Below are positions 24,661-37,619 of a stretch of DNA of 64,000 nt, piece after piece. Below the pieces are notes generated by a model. The model worked only from the letters and a program-made list of their open reading frames with translations. It did not search any database and had not been told where the DNA came from. This DNA comes from Cerrena zonata (Eukaryota; Basidiomycota; Agaricomycetes; Polyporales; Cerrenaceae): the NCBI GenBank assembly GCA_038087015.1, contig JASBNA010000108.1, positions 1 through 64,000 of the forward strand. The letters run 5' to 3'. The position numbers and the translations under genes are program-made. How positions within the stretch are numbered: the stretch's first letter is position 1; every line of letters starts with the position of its first letter.

Positions 24661-25760
24661 TTCCCTCTTCATATAGTGTTATGACTTTCGCTAGGAACCT
24701 GAATAACCGAGAGGCGATAGGCTTTGCAAAAAAGCGTGCACTTCTCGTTCATTTTCATGCGTCGTTCCTCATCGTCTACCTGCACATGTACAGCGCATTG
24801 AACTCGATCTAGTTGCGTTCCCGCATCGAGCACACGGACGTCGAGCAAGTCCTTATCTCATCTTGTTTTTGGTGCTCATAGCATACAAGAACACGAGAAC
24901 ATCCTCTGGTCCTCTATCAGCCACGAGCTTTATCTTTGACGACAGACTGAAACCGTCGGATGGGATCTATTCACTCCTTACGGACTCTGAGAGCCAATCT
25001 CACGCAAGGGCTTTGTTCTCGAGTGTAGACAATCAGAAGGCTAGTACGTCTGTTTGGAAAATTCAAATTGGGATACGTCGTAGGATGTGGGAGTATTTCC
25101 ATGAAATATATTTCTATTCCGTGTAAAACTTGACGAGTGCCAGGTTGGAAGCTCTGCTCGGAGTACCCTCTTCTCCCACAGGAATCTTTGTACAGTCTAC
25201 TTGTCTGGTATCTTTACTGGATGATCTCTTACTTTGCCTGCCCTTGGGCATCGAAGACAGCACACTCTTCAATATCACACAGGTACGTTAAGACTTCTCG
25301 TCATGGTCGACCTTTCTCATCACAAATGTGCTCTTGTAGACATTCAGACGATTGTTGTCATCCTCGAAGACGAAGAAAGTATGGTCAGCTAGCACTACCA
25401 CGAGGTAGTTGGAAGAAATTCTACTGGAAACACGTCGGCGATCGCGACGACTTCCTTGGGTGATGGTTGTATGCATTTAGACTTGGCTATCGAGTTTCAA
25501 CACACCATGCCCCTCCTTTAGTTCTGTTCAATCAGAAACCTTCAATAATATGGATACATCTCATGCAATCATTGCATCCTCCGACGATGTGACAGGTGGC
25601 ATTATTTTCTGGTCGGTATCGACTTTCTTATCTGGAACTTCCGCTCCCCTGGCAGAAGACTTCTTCCCGCTCCTGTTATTAACGGTCGGGAATGATCTTT
25701 GCTTTAGAACTTTGTGGTAGATCTGTATCATCACGGCTTCTTACCAACAACTCCTATACT

Positions 25761-25802
25761 CAACCCCAACCCCAACCACCCCCCCCCCCCTCTTCAAACT
25801 AA
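25761..25802. repeat. C-rich low-complexity tract
   Basis: AACCCC repeats run into ten consecutive C. Sits within the decayed F-box relic and has no obvious role. Confidence 0.6.
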
Positions 25803-26300
25803 CCAGGTCAAAGTGCTATCGATCGTAAATGCGTGAGCTGTGACGGACAACCATTTACATGTTGGCTTCAAACGTTGGCCACCTCCGCTTCATACAGGGT
25901 GTCAATATTGCCCCTTTCTTAGAATATCGACATACGGTGTTTCATAGAGTGTGGAGACGACACTATCCAGATTCTACGCTTCATTCGGACGTACAAGTAT
26001 ACTTGTTTATACCATCTTATTCTGCTAAGCTGAAATCATCTGATAGGGCGGTGTGATCGAAATCCGCATAAATGATGGATTGCTGTGGTCCGATGTCAGG
26101 TGCTCGAGGTATAAATGATCATAACACACTCTGGAAACCGATGTCCTATCCCCTTTCTATATCACGACTCGGAAACCCTCAACCCGGTTCTATATCATCG
26201 GCGTGGATAGAGTTAATGTCCATTCGTTGTAGCTCGATGTCACCGAGGTCTAAATACACTCATATCGGGCTGTGCGGTTGAGTGATGAAACATATCTTAC

Positions 26301-28831
26301 CGTATTCCTCATTGCAACTATATGATCAGGTTAGTAATTTCTAGCTTCTGTCTCTTGTACTATAACCTGTAAACAACATTGTCAGCAGAATGTAAGACTC
26401 TATCTAGTATCACCCCAGGCCATCCCATCTTGTGTCTTGCCTTCTGGCTTGATTGGATGTTGCCTACCCAATGTATAATTATTCATATTGTAGCTTATGG
26501 GTTTCCATCTTGAATTTTAACAATAGCTTGTAAAATTATAGTTATGCTATCTTCAGGTTGTCACCTGTGATATTTTAGTCTGATTTCTGAATAAACTATA
26601 TGTATTTATCATGGTTGAGTATGTATAATATCTTTTTCTGTCTCATAGTTGGGGAAAAGAAAAGAATAATGAAGATTACTAATAGTTCTTTAAGCAGTAC
26701 TAGGCTTATTAAACTGAAAATCAGGCTTGCTAAATGTGATCAAACACTTACCAAGCCTACAATCAATTTATTAAGATAATATTTCTCATTGATCCCTAAT
26801 TCATTTACCATATACTTCAAGGAATAATTCAATGTTGTGCCAATTTTCATTTTCATTTTGTAAGAGTAGTAGTATCTAACATTCACTTACCTTTGTGTGT
26901 TACTAATGTGTTCCCTCACCTGAGATATTATCACTAGCAACAACCTGAGACAAATTTCAACTAACATTGGAAATCATATTATGTCAAGTACAAATACAAG
27001 AAAATCATATCTGAAACTTATAATATCCTATATCAGCAGAATGAATTGGGAGAAGAGTAACATTCTGGAGCTACAATATATCAGAGTTGGACTCCCACTC
27101 AGGGTTATAACCTTTAGCCCAATTCTCCCCATTGAAAAACTCCCCAACTCCAAAGTTCAATCTCCATTTTTTGGGGGGGATATGGTTGCACCCTGGAGGA
27201 GTGAGACTGCTCCATATAGCCTTGGGAATGAATAGCTCTTTATCTTGGTTGTCACGTCCAATCCAAACACCTTTATGAGGCTCAAGTATAGACCCTCCCC
27301 AACAAGGTGAAACATTGTAAATCATTGGTGAGATTATAGAGAGATCTATAATCTCCAAATATGACTGAAACATTCCATTGATTACAACCAGCTTTTGACT
27401 ATCTGATGGGAAGAAAAGGGAATCAATTGTTCCACTATGATATATATCTTGCACCAAATCTCCACTCTTTAGGCTAAATATGAGAATATTTGCATTTCCA
27501 AGAAGCCAGGAGTTGTGAGCCACAGCTACAAGACTTAGATCAGGAGAGATGGCACATGCATGATATTTATGTAACAAAGAAACCCTGGTTGCACCATTTT
27601 GGAGTGGTTCCTTGGTATTAACATCCCAGAGGCAGATCTTCATATAATGATCAAAATCTTCAACAAACAAAGCAACCTTGTCTCCATCTGGAGTAAATGC
27701 AATACTATCCACCCTATTGTATGTGGTCTGCACTAAGGAAGTTGTGTTTTCTGTTAAGCTCCAAAACCAAATTTCTGGCTTCTTTAATGAACCTGAGTTC
27801 TTAACACAAGCCATTATGCCTTTGCTAGATATTGAGCCAAAAGAGCACATATCGGGAAAAATATATGGTTTATGAATGAGAACACCATCTGAGGAAACCA
27901 CCAAGGCCCCATTTTCATATAACACATAAATGTGTTCCTCTGAGGATAGAATATTCAAACTCATGCTATAAACTCTCCCCATATCAGTGTTTGACTTGTA
28001 CAAAATTGCCCCAGATGATGAGTGGATAGTACCATCTTCAAGAGCAGCATAGATATGCTGGCTATTAGCACTGAATAGTGCTTGAACCACAAGGGATGTA
28101 TATTTCAGTGGCCAAAATTCCTTGATCAGTGTATAGTTGGAGGAGTTACGGACATAGATAGAACCATCCTTTGATGACACAAGGAATTTGGTTCCATCTG
28201 GTGAGAATGAAACACAAGTGTTTTTTCCAGAGTGGCCATATGGATTCCCCTTCTCAAATACATCCTCTTCTAATACCTGCACAGTATCTTTATCTTGGCC
28301 TATGATGATCCTAGCAGTGGTGAAGAGTGAAGCATATGTTGATATGAAAGGGGAATCTTCTGGATATGTAAAGCCTGACACATAGAGGTGAGGAGTATAC
28401 TCCTTCACAATATTTTGATAGTGACCCCAGAATTCAAGAGCACTGCTCCATAAGCTAACAAGCTTTTCTACATTATGTTCACCCTTGAATATAAATGAGA
28501 AGATTATTGACTAATGAGGTAAAGAGACAACTTACCTGTAGAAATTTGATGACATCTTTGCAAAACCTTTCAATAATGTTGTAGTCACATACTAGAGAGG
28601 CCACTTCCAGCCAAAAGAAGACTTGTTTATTGGAAAATGATTCCAGTGCTCTTTGGATATCAGCAGTAGAGCACTTGACCTGTACTAGATGCTCTGCCCA
28701 GTGCCCTGAAGCATACATCAACACTGGAGATATGTTCTTCTCAATTTGCTTGTTGAGATCAGGGTAATCTTTATTTTGACAGTCTGATGTCTTGAAATTG
28801 CAAATATTGAAATAGAGCTGCTTTGACATGA
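26301..28831. other. CpG-depleted domain of NLR2
   Basis: Only three CpG sites are seen within (near 27254, 27852 and 28149) over more than 2.5 kb. The domain covers 3' flank, the propeller exon, the last intron and almost 300 bases of the NACHT exon. CpG returns abruptly above 28831. Confidence 0.8.
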
Positions 28832-31423
28832 CACGGAAACAGCACATTGCCAAGTGGTGGTCTGCATCAAAGCCAGCAAGGGACCAGGGCTTTCCTTCGC
28901 TGCGCATCTCGTCCGTAAGATAGTCACGGAAGGACACATGGAGTGGACGGATGGGGTTGTTAGGTTTATAATCGAAAAGGCAGTGGAATGCCTCAAATAG
29001 GGCTCGGCATCCTTTTTGCCTTGGGAGGTCAAGCATTTGATCAATATCAACATCACTGAGTGGCTCAGAGCAGAATAATATGATACTCATGATGGAGCAA
29101 AAACGCTCTCGTAGTAATCCATCCCAGCCTTTACGAGCACTCAGTACCGTCTCATACAGTCCATCTAGGCCTCGGGAATGTTCTTCGCTCTTGGAATGAA
29201 GGATACTTTCCAGCTCTCCAGCGGGCTCAGCATTGTCCCTGATATACCCTATCAGCGTCGATGCCCAGATGAAAAGCCCTTCCGACATATTCACAAGTCG
29301 GTCCAGGTTTGTCTCCTTTTGCCGCTTCGACGCTGATGGAGGCCTGGCATTTAGGATAGCATCCGATTCTGATCCAAGAATTCCCGCTAACTCGACTGAC
29401 AGGTAGATTCGGATAGCTGGAGCTGCATCTCCCATATCCTTCAAGGACATTTGCCTAATCATCAAGTTCCTGGAAAATGATTCGACGATGTCCGACTCAG
29501 GTCGGCTTGTGATGAGAAATCGGAAGATATTGGGAAGTTTTGGGAGTTCATTCGAGATAAGTTTGAGAAGAGAATTCCTTGAGCTTGTGTCTCCATATTC
29601 GTCTAGAGCATCGAGGACAATAACAATCGGCCCGTAGAGAGACTCTGCAGCTTTAGTGAGGGGACCGCGAAGGAGACTGTCAAATTGGGCATCGAGGCCG
29701 ACAGTAACGATGTTATGGTTCTTTTCGATTGCCTCACATATCCTGGACTTCAGTAGAGGGTCGGAGTTGGCAAGCTGTACTGCAAGTGTTTGTACCACAG
29801 TGTCCGGGCTAGTCTTTCCTCGTTCGAAGAAGAGGAAGGCACCTCTACGACCCAGCCCATCGAGACGCGCCGCAACGGTCCTTGCAATTGTGCTTTTCCC
29901 CGACCCCGCTAGGCCGTGTAGCCATAAAATGCTCTGCTGAGCATTGTCGACATCGAGAACCCAGTTCATGATTTTTGCCAAAGTAGCCTCTCGTGTACCA
30001 CGTAGACATAAAGGCCGAGTGCCAACATTCATGAGAGCTGGATGTAACTCTCTCAAAGCGTCTGATTCACCTACAACACACATGATATCAGTCTCGCGAC
30101 GCTACCTCAAATGATGAACGTACGTAGGTTGGATACGTTCATGAATATTTTTGCACTGACTAGTTCAGCTTCGACTTGTCCCTCGAGAATCTTTGTACCG
30201 ACATGCAGCGGAATCTTAGACTCCAAACTGGCTCGGAGACTGGTAAGTGTCATGATGAGGTCCTCGATCTTCTTGTTGGAATCGATCAGGAGCTGACCCG
30301 TTAGTCGCGCTGACTCGACTATCAGTATTGCTTCACGAGACAAGAAAGGGAATCTGTAATACATGCCTAAGAAGCTAGGTCGAAAGTACTCGCGCACAAA
30401 GATTGCGCATTCTGCCACCTGAGTAACGAGATTGGTGATCGTGGTTTCGAGAGAACTGACGTATTCATTGAGTTTCCGGGAGTCTTGAGCGAAATCGAGG
30501 GTACGAATCATAGTGTCGATCAGACTGATGACCCTTTGGTCCGTTGAGCATTGATGATCGACCACCTAGCAGATTACGTTTAGTAACAGAGACCCACCAT
30601 TTCACTGCCGGAAAAGAACTCACTCTGTATAGTGCTGAACAGATATACCATGCCAGCTCCACCTTTGAGTTTAACTATTTTGTAGCGGCATTAGCGACCC
30701 ATATAACAACAGCCAACTGAGCTACTCTACTTTGGCCAGTTGATCAATTGCATTGATAACGATCTTCAACAGTTTCAGCCTCTCATTTAGCTCGTTCACC
30801 TTGCGGGCAATGTCATCCGTGGCAGGAGCGGCTTGAGCTTCCCTGAGCAGACGTTTTGCTGCATCGTCGACATTGATAGCCTCTACGCTGACTACAATCA
30901 TGCCAGTAGTGGATGACTTCATCTTATTGCCGACTCCGAATATCTGCAGCTCCTCTAGAATTGGAGATTGATGTGTAAACTAGGTCACCCAAGTGCCCGT
31001 TAGATAAGAACGTACTTGGACTCTCTGGCGTTAGGAGATCCGCAACCTTGCACTCGATTTCGCCGATAATCCGATCTCTGAATACGATCGCCGCAGATTT
31101 GAGACGGAATCGAATGACATGATCGTCCTCGAGTGCAGGTCTATGATATTATCGTTAGCTTCACGCGAGGATTACAGAATAAAGCTATGGCTTACAATGT
31201 GAATTCCTGATTCCATTGTGGATCCACCTCGTCCTTCATCTCTGTCCTATCTCTGTGGCTGTTGACTTTGAGTGTGATATACAATTTGGGAGGTGTATGA
31301 GTGGGGTAGCAACCCTCGCCAAACCATTCAATATTTCTTGCACTGCGTACTGTGGTTGATATTAGTCGATATCTATTCCAATAGAGTACAGAACATACTT
31401 GTGAGATGAATATTCCGGGCCAT
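27071..31423 (-). CDS. NLR2: C2-NACHT-propeller NTPase
   Basis: Nine exons in transcript order: 31423-31399, 31349-31196, 31140-31016, 30954-30731, 30674-30624, 30565-30367, 30309-30124, 30070-28536, 28483-27071; 1303 residues. The N-terminus (MARNIHL, then YPTHTPPKLYITLKVN) is a C2-like domain, and a coiled or helical linker (VNELNERLKLLKIVINAI) leads to NACHT. Walker A GLAGSGKS is at about 374-381, Walker B IVIVLDALDE at about 471-480, and FLITSRPES follows. The propeller exon begins GEHNVEKLVSLW, contains VSFSPDGTKFLVSSKDGSIY and ends WRLNFGVGEFFNGENW. The sixth intron starts GC instead of GT (30366-30310, 57 nt) and is open in frame, so a 19-residue longer form is possible. It is closest to NLR3: several intron-bounded exons have identical lengths (25, 154, 125, 51, 199, 186). 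Function by family: signalling NTPase with ligand-sensing propeller. Confidence 0.9.
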
Positions 31424-32039
31424 TATTGCAAAACGAAATTCCGAGTGTTTCTGCGATAATTGAGATGATGGAGGGGGATACTGAAGAGAAAGGGGCGGAG
31501 TAGAGGGTATGTTTGCGCGGCTAGTGATATGCGGCTCGTGTGCAACTATCGATTACAAGTGTCATTCGGGAGATAAGAAAATGTTGGGGAGACCGTCCAC
31601 AGTTCACGTGTGATCCGTGTGAGAACCTTTCTCATTCCAAGGCATGATGCAACAGTCAACAACGATAAGAATCGAGAGGTGTATTGCCCCCAAATGTCGT
31701 GTTTTAGTAGAGATGGATTACGTAGCGTCGAATTAATAAGAGGGAACAATGTCATGGCGTACGTAAAAGGTTCATACTATATGGACGACTGGGTGTAACG
31801 CACATGCATAAGCCTATGTCCTTGCATGCATGATCTCGTTTGTGTCATCTGTACGGAAAGCTGCCGGTTTCCAGAGGAGGAATCAACGGATGTTGAACGG
31901 TCAGACCTCGAAAGTTGTACTTGAACATAAGCCAAGATTGGACCTGAGAGCTCCGCCGATTGAAGGATGAAGCAAGATAACTGGTTTACTGAACTGAGTC
32001 CGAGATCCACTAGTATATCCTCCCGAGCAACGGTTCTGC
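31424..32039. other. Upstream region of NLR2
   Basis: The first bases upstream of the ATG (GAATTTCGTTTTGCAATA) are identical to those before NLR3 at 46658-46675, showing that the promoter was duplicated with the gene. Beyond about 250 bp I see no gene. Confidence 0.5.
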
Positions 32040-33320
32040 GAGACATCCATGAGTCACCTCAAATAGCGATCCACATTGTCACTTCAGAGGGTGCTGCTTA
32101 AGGGAGATTGCGGTTTCGCCTTCACGGGTGGCTAGCATACAGCATTAGGCGGCTCAGGATTACGTTGGATGCTTGTAGCATTCATTTATGACTTTTCCGT
32201 ATGCACGTTTGAAGCAAGTAAAACCTCGCAATAAGTCATCGCAAGTGTAAGTTTCAAGATCCTCGATCGTCTCATCCTGCATACCGAGATACCATGTCGT
32301 AGAAGCGATGATTACTCAGTGACACATACAGAGAAGATCACTTGTGCCGGGGGTTCGAGGGAACAACAATTCTGTCGCTCTGAGAGTAAGATCCAGAGTA
32401 AGGGATCGTCGGAGATGTAACAGATATTCGTTACGGAGACGAAACAGCTGAGTCCATGTAACAGAACGAGTTCAGCGTGATGGAACCACAACAGAAGTCA
32501 AGCGGAGGTGTAGAGAGGCAGTTGTCTATGTCATTATGTGGGTCACTTGCGGTTCGAGCTGTCAAGTATCCAGAGAGTTTGGTATATTCATTCTCCAGAT
32601 TGTATCCAAGAATAAGAACAGCCTGGTTGAAGGGGTACTGCTAGTGGTGCTTCGGCGGGTCGAACCTCACTAAAGCCCAGAGTCGTTGATTCATGTAGAA
32701 CAGAATGAGCCTTTAAAACACAGCGTACTCTCTAAAGCTTAGGCAGTCAGTTCTAGCGACAATAACATAAAGGAGCTGAGGTCCCCAAAAGGCATGTCAG
32801 TCTGTAGAGGCGAGAGAATGAGAGTTACTCACAGTAGAACATAGTCTGTCTTCGACGTAGGCTAAGAAGGTTGATCAATTCCTTTGGTAAAGAGAGCTCA
32901 AAGGTTGATGTACAGGTGAGTACTCCATCTATAGTCGTAGGCGCACTTTCGCAAACGTCGAAGATGTCAAATGTAACTACGAAGGTTGAGTGTACATCGA
33001 GGCCTATTGGAGGCAAATGTCAGTTCACGTTTGGTTCTCGTCCATAGTTTTTTTGTAGATTGGACGGGGTACAGACTCACCATTCCTTTCAGAGCAGGGT
33101 GGAGATTCGACGTATGGTAATCGTTCTCGCAGAGATTCCAGGATCTCTTTAGATAGAGTTCTCCATTAAATGTTCGAACACGCGCTATCCAATTCATGAT
33201 CTCTTGAAAGATGGCGTTTGAGTACTGTTGAGTGGAGAAAGGACGACTGACGTTTATCGTGTCTGATTTGACGAGATAGAAACTAGCATTGAACGGACGC
33301 TTGTCAACAAGCAAAGTTTG
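32040..33320 (-). pseudogene. Element S, copy b (best preserved)
   Basis: On the minus strand two exon-like frames survive: 33314-33080 or so (SNAIFQEIMNWIARVRTFNG, LHPALKGM), then a GT-AG intron of about 75 bp, then LDVHSTFVVTFDIFDVCESA and LPKELINLLSLRRRQTMFYC ending at a donor-like GTGAGTAACT near 32827. The region 32040-32820 aligns with the reverse complement of 45730-46270 (TACTTGACAGCTCGA and TGAGACGATCGAGGAT-type landmarks). Coding potential is real but the frame breaks further on. Protein family not recognised. Lies upstream of and co-oriented with NLR2. Confidence 0.65.
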
Positions 33321-33500
33321 GTGCTTCGAGCTTCAGGCATGGGAATGAGGCGAGGGAACGTCAGTATGGTAATGAGCAATGGAGATATGTCAGAAAACAT
33401 TACCTTCAGTTAACGACAATTCGATGATGTTGTTTTCCAAGCAGGAAGAGGAAGCAGAGCCGTTGAAGACTGTCAGACGAACGAGATTGCACACTGAGCG

Positions 33501-33524
33501 TAAGCCAATCATATTGCTTCGATT
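33501..33524 (+). promoter_or_regulatory. Conserved CCAAT motif, site 3
   Basis: AAGCCAATCATATTGCTTCG, then ATT. It lies just upstream (minus strand) of element S copy b, in the same relation as at the other S copies. A weaker inverted version (CTGATTGGCTCGC) is at 33838-33850. Confidence 0.5.
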
Positions 33525-33624
33525 GACAGCGCTGCGGACCGAACACACTCATCATCGAAGAAACTCTGCGGTTTGACTAGAGAATCTCACTAGAAAGCAC
33601 TAAGCACCAATATATTCTGTAGGT

Positions 33625-33770
33625 CGCAGCAACATCAATGATAGTTTGAGCCTCTAGAGAGCAGACACGAGTCGAGGTCACGGTTATGGATATGGCAGTC
33701 TAGTAGGTGCAGGATGTATGTATACCTCACATAATTGGATGGTCAATAAAGGCAAAACAAACATCGTCAC
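33625..33770. repeat. Direct repeat shared with 23148-23299
   Basis: Matches the 23.1 kb copy (CAGTCTAGTAGGTGCAGG is identical). Here it follows the CCAAT motif, whereas at 23 kb it precedes it, so a local rearrangement has happened. Confidence 0.65.
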
Positions 33771-34689
33771 CATCGGACTAGCAGCAGAGGCGAGTACGGC
33801 TGTTTCCGGTCCACAACTCCCGCCGTAACTTTGTAATCTGATTGGCTCGCTTACTATACATTACCCTCCTCAATGTCTGACTTACATACTGACATACGGT
33901 CTGATACATATTTTACTCCGGGCCAGTGTATTATATTGCATCGGAAGGCATACTGGATACAGAAAAGTACGCCTTATGTACAGCCAAACGGACATCTAAA
34001 GTGCTCTAACCCGAACCACGTACGACCGGAGCGTCCATTGCATTCTGTGCTTGACTTTCTGAACATCGTCCGTTATATTCCTCGCCCGTTACCTCATCCA
34101 ATTACTAGGAAAGCGATCGCAAAAAAAAGCGGAATTCCATGTGCGATTCGGTGTCAAAGCTATCAGAAAATCGAGCTCGGGAAAAGAGTGTAGGCTCCTG
34201 ACTTAGCATTCTTTCATTATCCTTCCTTGTTATGAATAAGGCCTACGGTTCTATGTGGGTCCTGTACCTACCGTTGGATGATGAATACTAGCTGCACCAC
34301 CATATCACTTTCGTCATATCACTATGTAGAAAAATAGCAATTGTATCTGCGAATGCGAGTGAAACCGAAGTTCCTCCGGCTCAAGAATGGTCAATGTCTT
34401 GATCATTGCGACTTGAGGTGAAGATATGTTGAGGTTGCATCCTGTTCCACGTAAGTCTAGATTGATCAATCACCAAGTCCTACAGAATTGAACATTTTCA
34501 TGTGTGTCTGCGGCTGGATCGTTACACAAGGGACCCCGTCCGTTCTGCCATGTCACTAGGCGAGTCGTCAAGAAAGGGCTATTTTCATCCACTGACATAT
34601 ACATATATGACAGATACCTGTGAATGGGTCTATCCGCTATATAGTAACAGAAAAAGCAAGATATCGTCAGGCGATGTAACCAAGAGCTT
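33771..34689. other. Spacer, one unexplained open frame
   Basis: A 106-codon plus-strand frame (33873-34193) is present but has no paralogue in the window and no domain I recognise, so I do not call it a gene. The remainder shows no exon. Confidence 0.35.
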
Positions 34690-36045
34690 CCAGGATTAAA
34701 TCGACTGACTGCACGTAGTGGGATGAGTTCAGTCTCACGAAATCACAGCAGAAGGCGAGTCAAATCTCCACGTTCAAGCTATCAGGTACCCAGTAAGTGT
34801 AACCTTTCAGAACGAGAGAAGCTCTACGTTACACCTGGGGCATTCCTGATTGAAGAGGCGCATGGGGGAGTCAGTTTAGACAAGTAGTTCTGGCGATGAT
34901 GACCTATAAAGGGCCGTGGTGACAATGGTCTCTGCGAAAACATGTCAGCGAGTAGACATGATAGAAAAGAGCTACTCAGGATATGGCATGTTCGCCCTTC
35001 AACATCCGCTGCGAGGAAAGATGTTGATCAGTCCTCCGAGAACAATTATTTGACAATGAGAACCAGAACTTTAGTGGAGAAATGAGCCCTCGATCGGTAT
35101 CTGTAGCTTTCGCAAACGTCAAAGGCATCAAAGACTGAGCAGCATAAGCGAGGGGAAAGACAAGTGGGATAACCAAACCGGAGATTGAGGTCTGTCGCAA
35201 GTGAATTTCAGCCCTCGTCCGTAGCATACATCGAAGCAGGTACGATATCCTGAATATTATCGGAGAGGGTAATCCATTATTTGAAGGATGATCTTTGAGT
35301 TCATATTGTTAGGGAACAGTGACCACTCGCTGACGTTCTTCGCTAATTGTATGGATGACGATCGATCCTCTAGGCCAAGAGACCTTAAGTGTTGCTGAGC
35401 AAGTGAGCACTCGGTCAACACTTATAGGTTTGCTTTAGCAGACTTTGAATAGCATCCGGTACTATGACAGAGGCTGAGCAGCATAACCGAGAGGTGGGCG
35501 AGTCGAACAGCTAAGCCGAGTATTGAGGCCTATCGTAAGAGGATTTCGTCGATAGCTTTGAATTCATCGAGAACCTATCCCGTTAATGGGCATGATAGCG
35601 ACTCAGTATTATATTCGGAGCTTGGGAGAAAGAAAACGTCCTAGTGATTCGACGTACGAAGATTGCTTTTATACAGAGTCCAGGATTCCGTTAGACGGTA
35701 TGCTCTATAAACTATCCAGACATTCATCATCCAGTCCAGAGGCACTTAAAGGGCGGTTTCTGGGTAATAATCATATCTATGGCGTGAAAAAGAGACCATT
35801 GAATGAAGTTTGCGCCACAGCTTTGAGCTTCAGACCCCGGGATAATGTCGGTAGTGAAAACATTCACTTGGAAGCATTTGCGTTAGTAATAGTATCGTAG
35901 CGAGCTATAATTTACACGCTGGGGGGTGTAGTCTTCAACGAACAAGGAAAGTCTAATGATAATGGATCCGAGTCGATACGGCATAGGAAAGGAGGAGGAA
36001 GTAGAGAAGCACGAAGGAAATCGCACAACACCGGACTGTATTGAA
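34690..36045 (-). repeat. Element S, copy e, with internal duplication
   Basis: CAGGTACCCAGTAAGTGTAA matches copy a. The stretch 34960-35230 corresponds to the middle of copy b, and a second version of the same stretch follows at about 35330-35600 (both carry GAGCAGCATAA-C-GAG and GAGTATTGAGGCC/GAGATTGAGGTC strings). The end near 35640-35720 (TTCGACGTACGAAGATTGC) matches copy d at 61390. All frames are broken. Confidence 0.6.
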
Positions 36046-36345
36046 CGTGAGCCAATCATATTGCTTTAAATTCGATCAGCGGCATCACGGTCCGAGCGCA
36101 TGTCGTTGTCGCAAGACATCGTCCCAATGGCAACATCGTCCTCGTCACTGACGTCGACGTCATCTGAAACATACAGGACTACACAGGGATCAACATACAC
36201 CGGAGACCGCTGTGGACATTTGCATTTCCTGTTAGAGAGGCAATCTAGTGCTTCGAGAGAGTTGGGAGAGAGTCCTATCGGTTGCAGTTTTTCGGTGAGA
36301 ATGAGTATTTGTGACCATCCGAAAGTCCTGATTTAAGCATCTAGG
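36046..36345 (+). pseudogene. CCAAT motif plus 5' relic of the 54 kb gene
   Basis: GAGCCAATCATATTGCTT at 36050 is followed by GGCATCACGGTCCGAGCGCATG, identical in core to 53895-53915. The ATG at 36100 opens a frame reading TSSETYRTTQGSTY, which matches SSETYRTTQGSTF at the start of the gene at 53990, and GAGACCGCTGTGGACATTTG still matches its next segment. The frame then decays. This shows the likely ancestral N-terminus (MSLSQDIVPMATSS) of that family. Confidence 0.65.
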
Positions 36346-37619
36346 AAATGATTCATCTAACATGTAGGCGATATCAAGTCTGCAGACCGAGCTCAGGTAT
36401 CGAAAGGAGAATGTAGGAAAAATTACGAAGTAATATGTGCTCTTTCCATCAAGCTTGGGGAACCACAAACTATTATGGCCGCCTATAGCATTTCTACGCA
36501 GCCATCTAGCTCACTGTCATGTTAGCATGGAAAGGTTCATGTTATTAGCTTGCATGATTCTGTGTTCGCGAGCAGGAATAAGCTACCTGAGGCAGGGATC
36601 CTTCCCATTTTGTGATCAATTTCTCGGCGTATTAGAATTTGGCGTCGTTCACTACGGAGTCCGGGTCAATAAATACTTGTAAAGTGCTCTCATTTCGGTC
36701 CTGTTGATCTCGGTTGTTGTTGCCGTTGATTAAAATTAGATTGCGTAGGCTGCTATGGGATAGTTTCTCCAGATACCTCAGGCCCGGAAACACCTATTCC
36801 TTCAATGTTATGGACTCGTGAAGGAGACGTCAGGTAATGGCCGATGGACGGCCACGATGCTTATTCAGTGCCTTCGTGTATGCGTTGGACCTGTACAACG
36901 ACTGCATCCGAATCTCAGGGAAGACTCAAAACTCGTTTGGGTAACGGGGGTACTACTGTTACTATGAAACTACAGTAATCGACTCTCATGTTTTGCACTG
37001 TAAGAACACATTGGCCTCCTGACCCAACGTCGTACTGGAATATGTGTTTCATTAGGAAGCTATTCCCTTTGAATTGCACATTACCATTTCCACGAAACCC
37101 TGCTGCTCAGACAAGCCTGGCTACGCCTTGGAATCGTCTAGCAGTATTCTATAACAAACCGCCAAGGCCGACGTCAAGCTGCAATGACTACTCAATTTCT
37201 ACCAGCAAAGCGCCACTTTGTTAGAGTTTTCCCAATGGAGATCGAGTTCCAGGATTCAATAAGTAGTTCTTCCCTATGATCGGAAAGGCGTGCAGCTTTT
37301 GCATGAGGCTTGGACACGTGTCATACAACTTGCTTCGTAAACTTGCCTAACACCGATTCTGACGGATTCGTTTCCTGTGTTATAACAAGTGCGTACTGAT
37401 ATTGTTGTGTCGTACCTTTTACATTGATACAACACCTGTTAGATATGATCTCTTCCCTCCGTGTACTTTATACTTCGGGTCCCGGGGATTCTCTAATTCT
37501 GGCATAGTCACATAAGGTGCATCTTGGGTACGCGAGAGACATATCGATATCACTGTACCGATTCCCCTTCCATTGGCTCCATTTTTATTACTTGGAGATG
37601 CGGATAGTTCCCCGTGATC
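36346..37619. other. Spacer without recognised gene
   Basis: Only short open frames on both strands, none related to other sequences in the window. Confidence 0.4.

Larger units (their letters stand above)
23358..26330 (+). pseudogene. Element R, copy b (decayed, contains F-box-like relic)
   Basis: The longest R copy. It starts with the shared GGCGTCACG/CGCGTCCCTTGGTG block (compare 14660-14690). At 24890-25070 it matches copy a (CTCTGGTCCTCTATC) and copy c. From about 25497 to 26260 it is a relic of the F-box-like family: IASSDDVTGGIIFWSVSTFL matches VASSDDITSVITLWSVVSLL, and LASNVGHLRFIQG matches LQTLDGVASLRLLQG. The segment near 26045 (GGGCGGTGTGATCGAAATC) matches the start of exon 4 of the intact gene. 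Frameshifts and stops throughout. It runs convergently toward NLR2. Confidence 0.65.

Noticed and set aside
25761..25802. AACCCC/C-run as telomere-like repeat
   Set aside because: Too short and irregular, internal to a decayed gene; the usual fungal TTAGGG/CCCTAA unit is absent.
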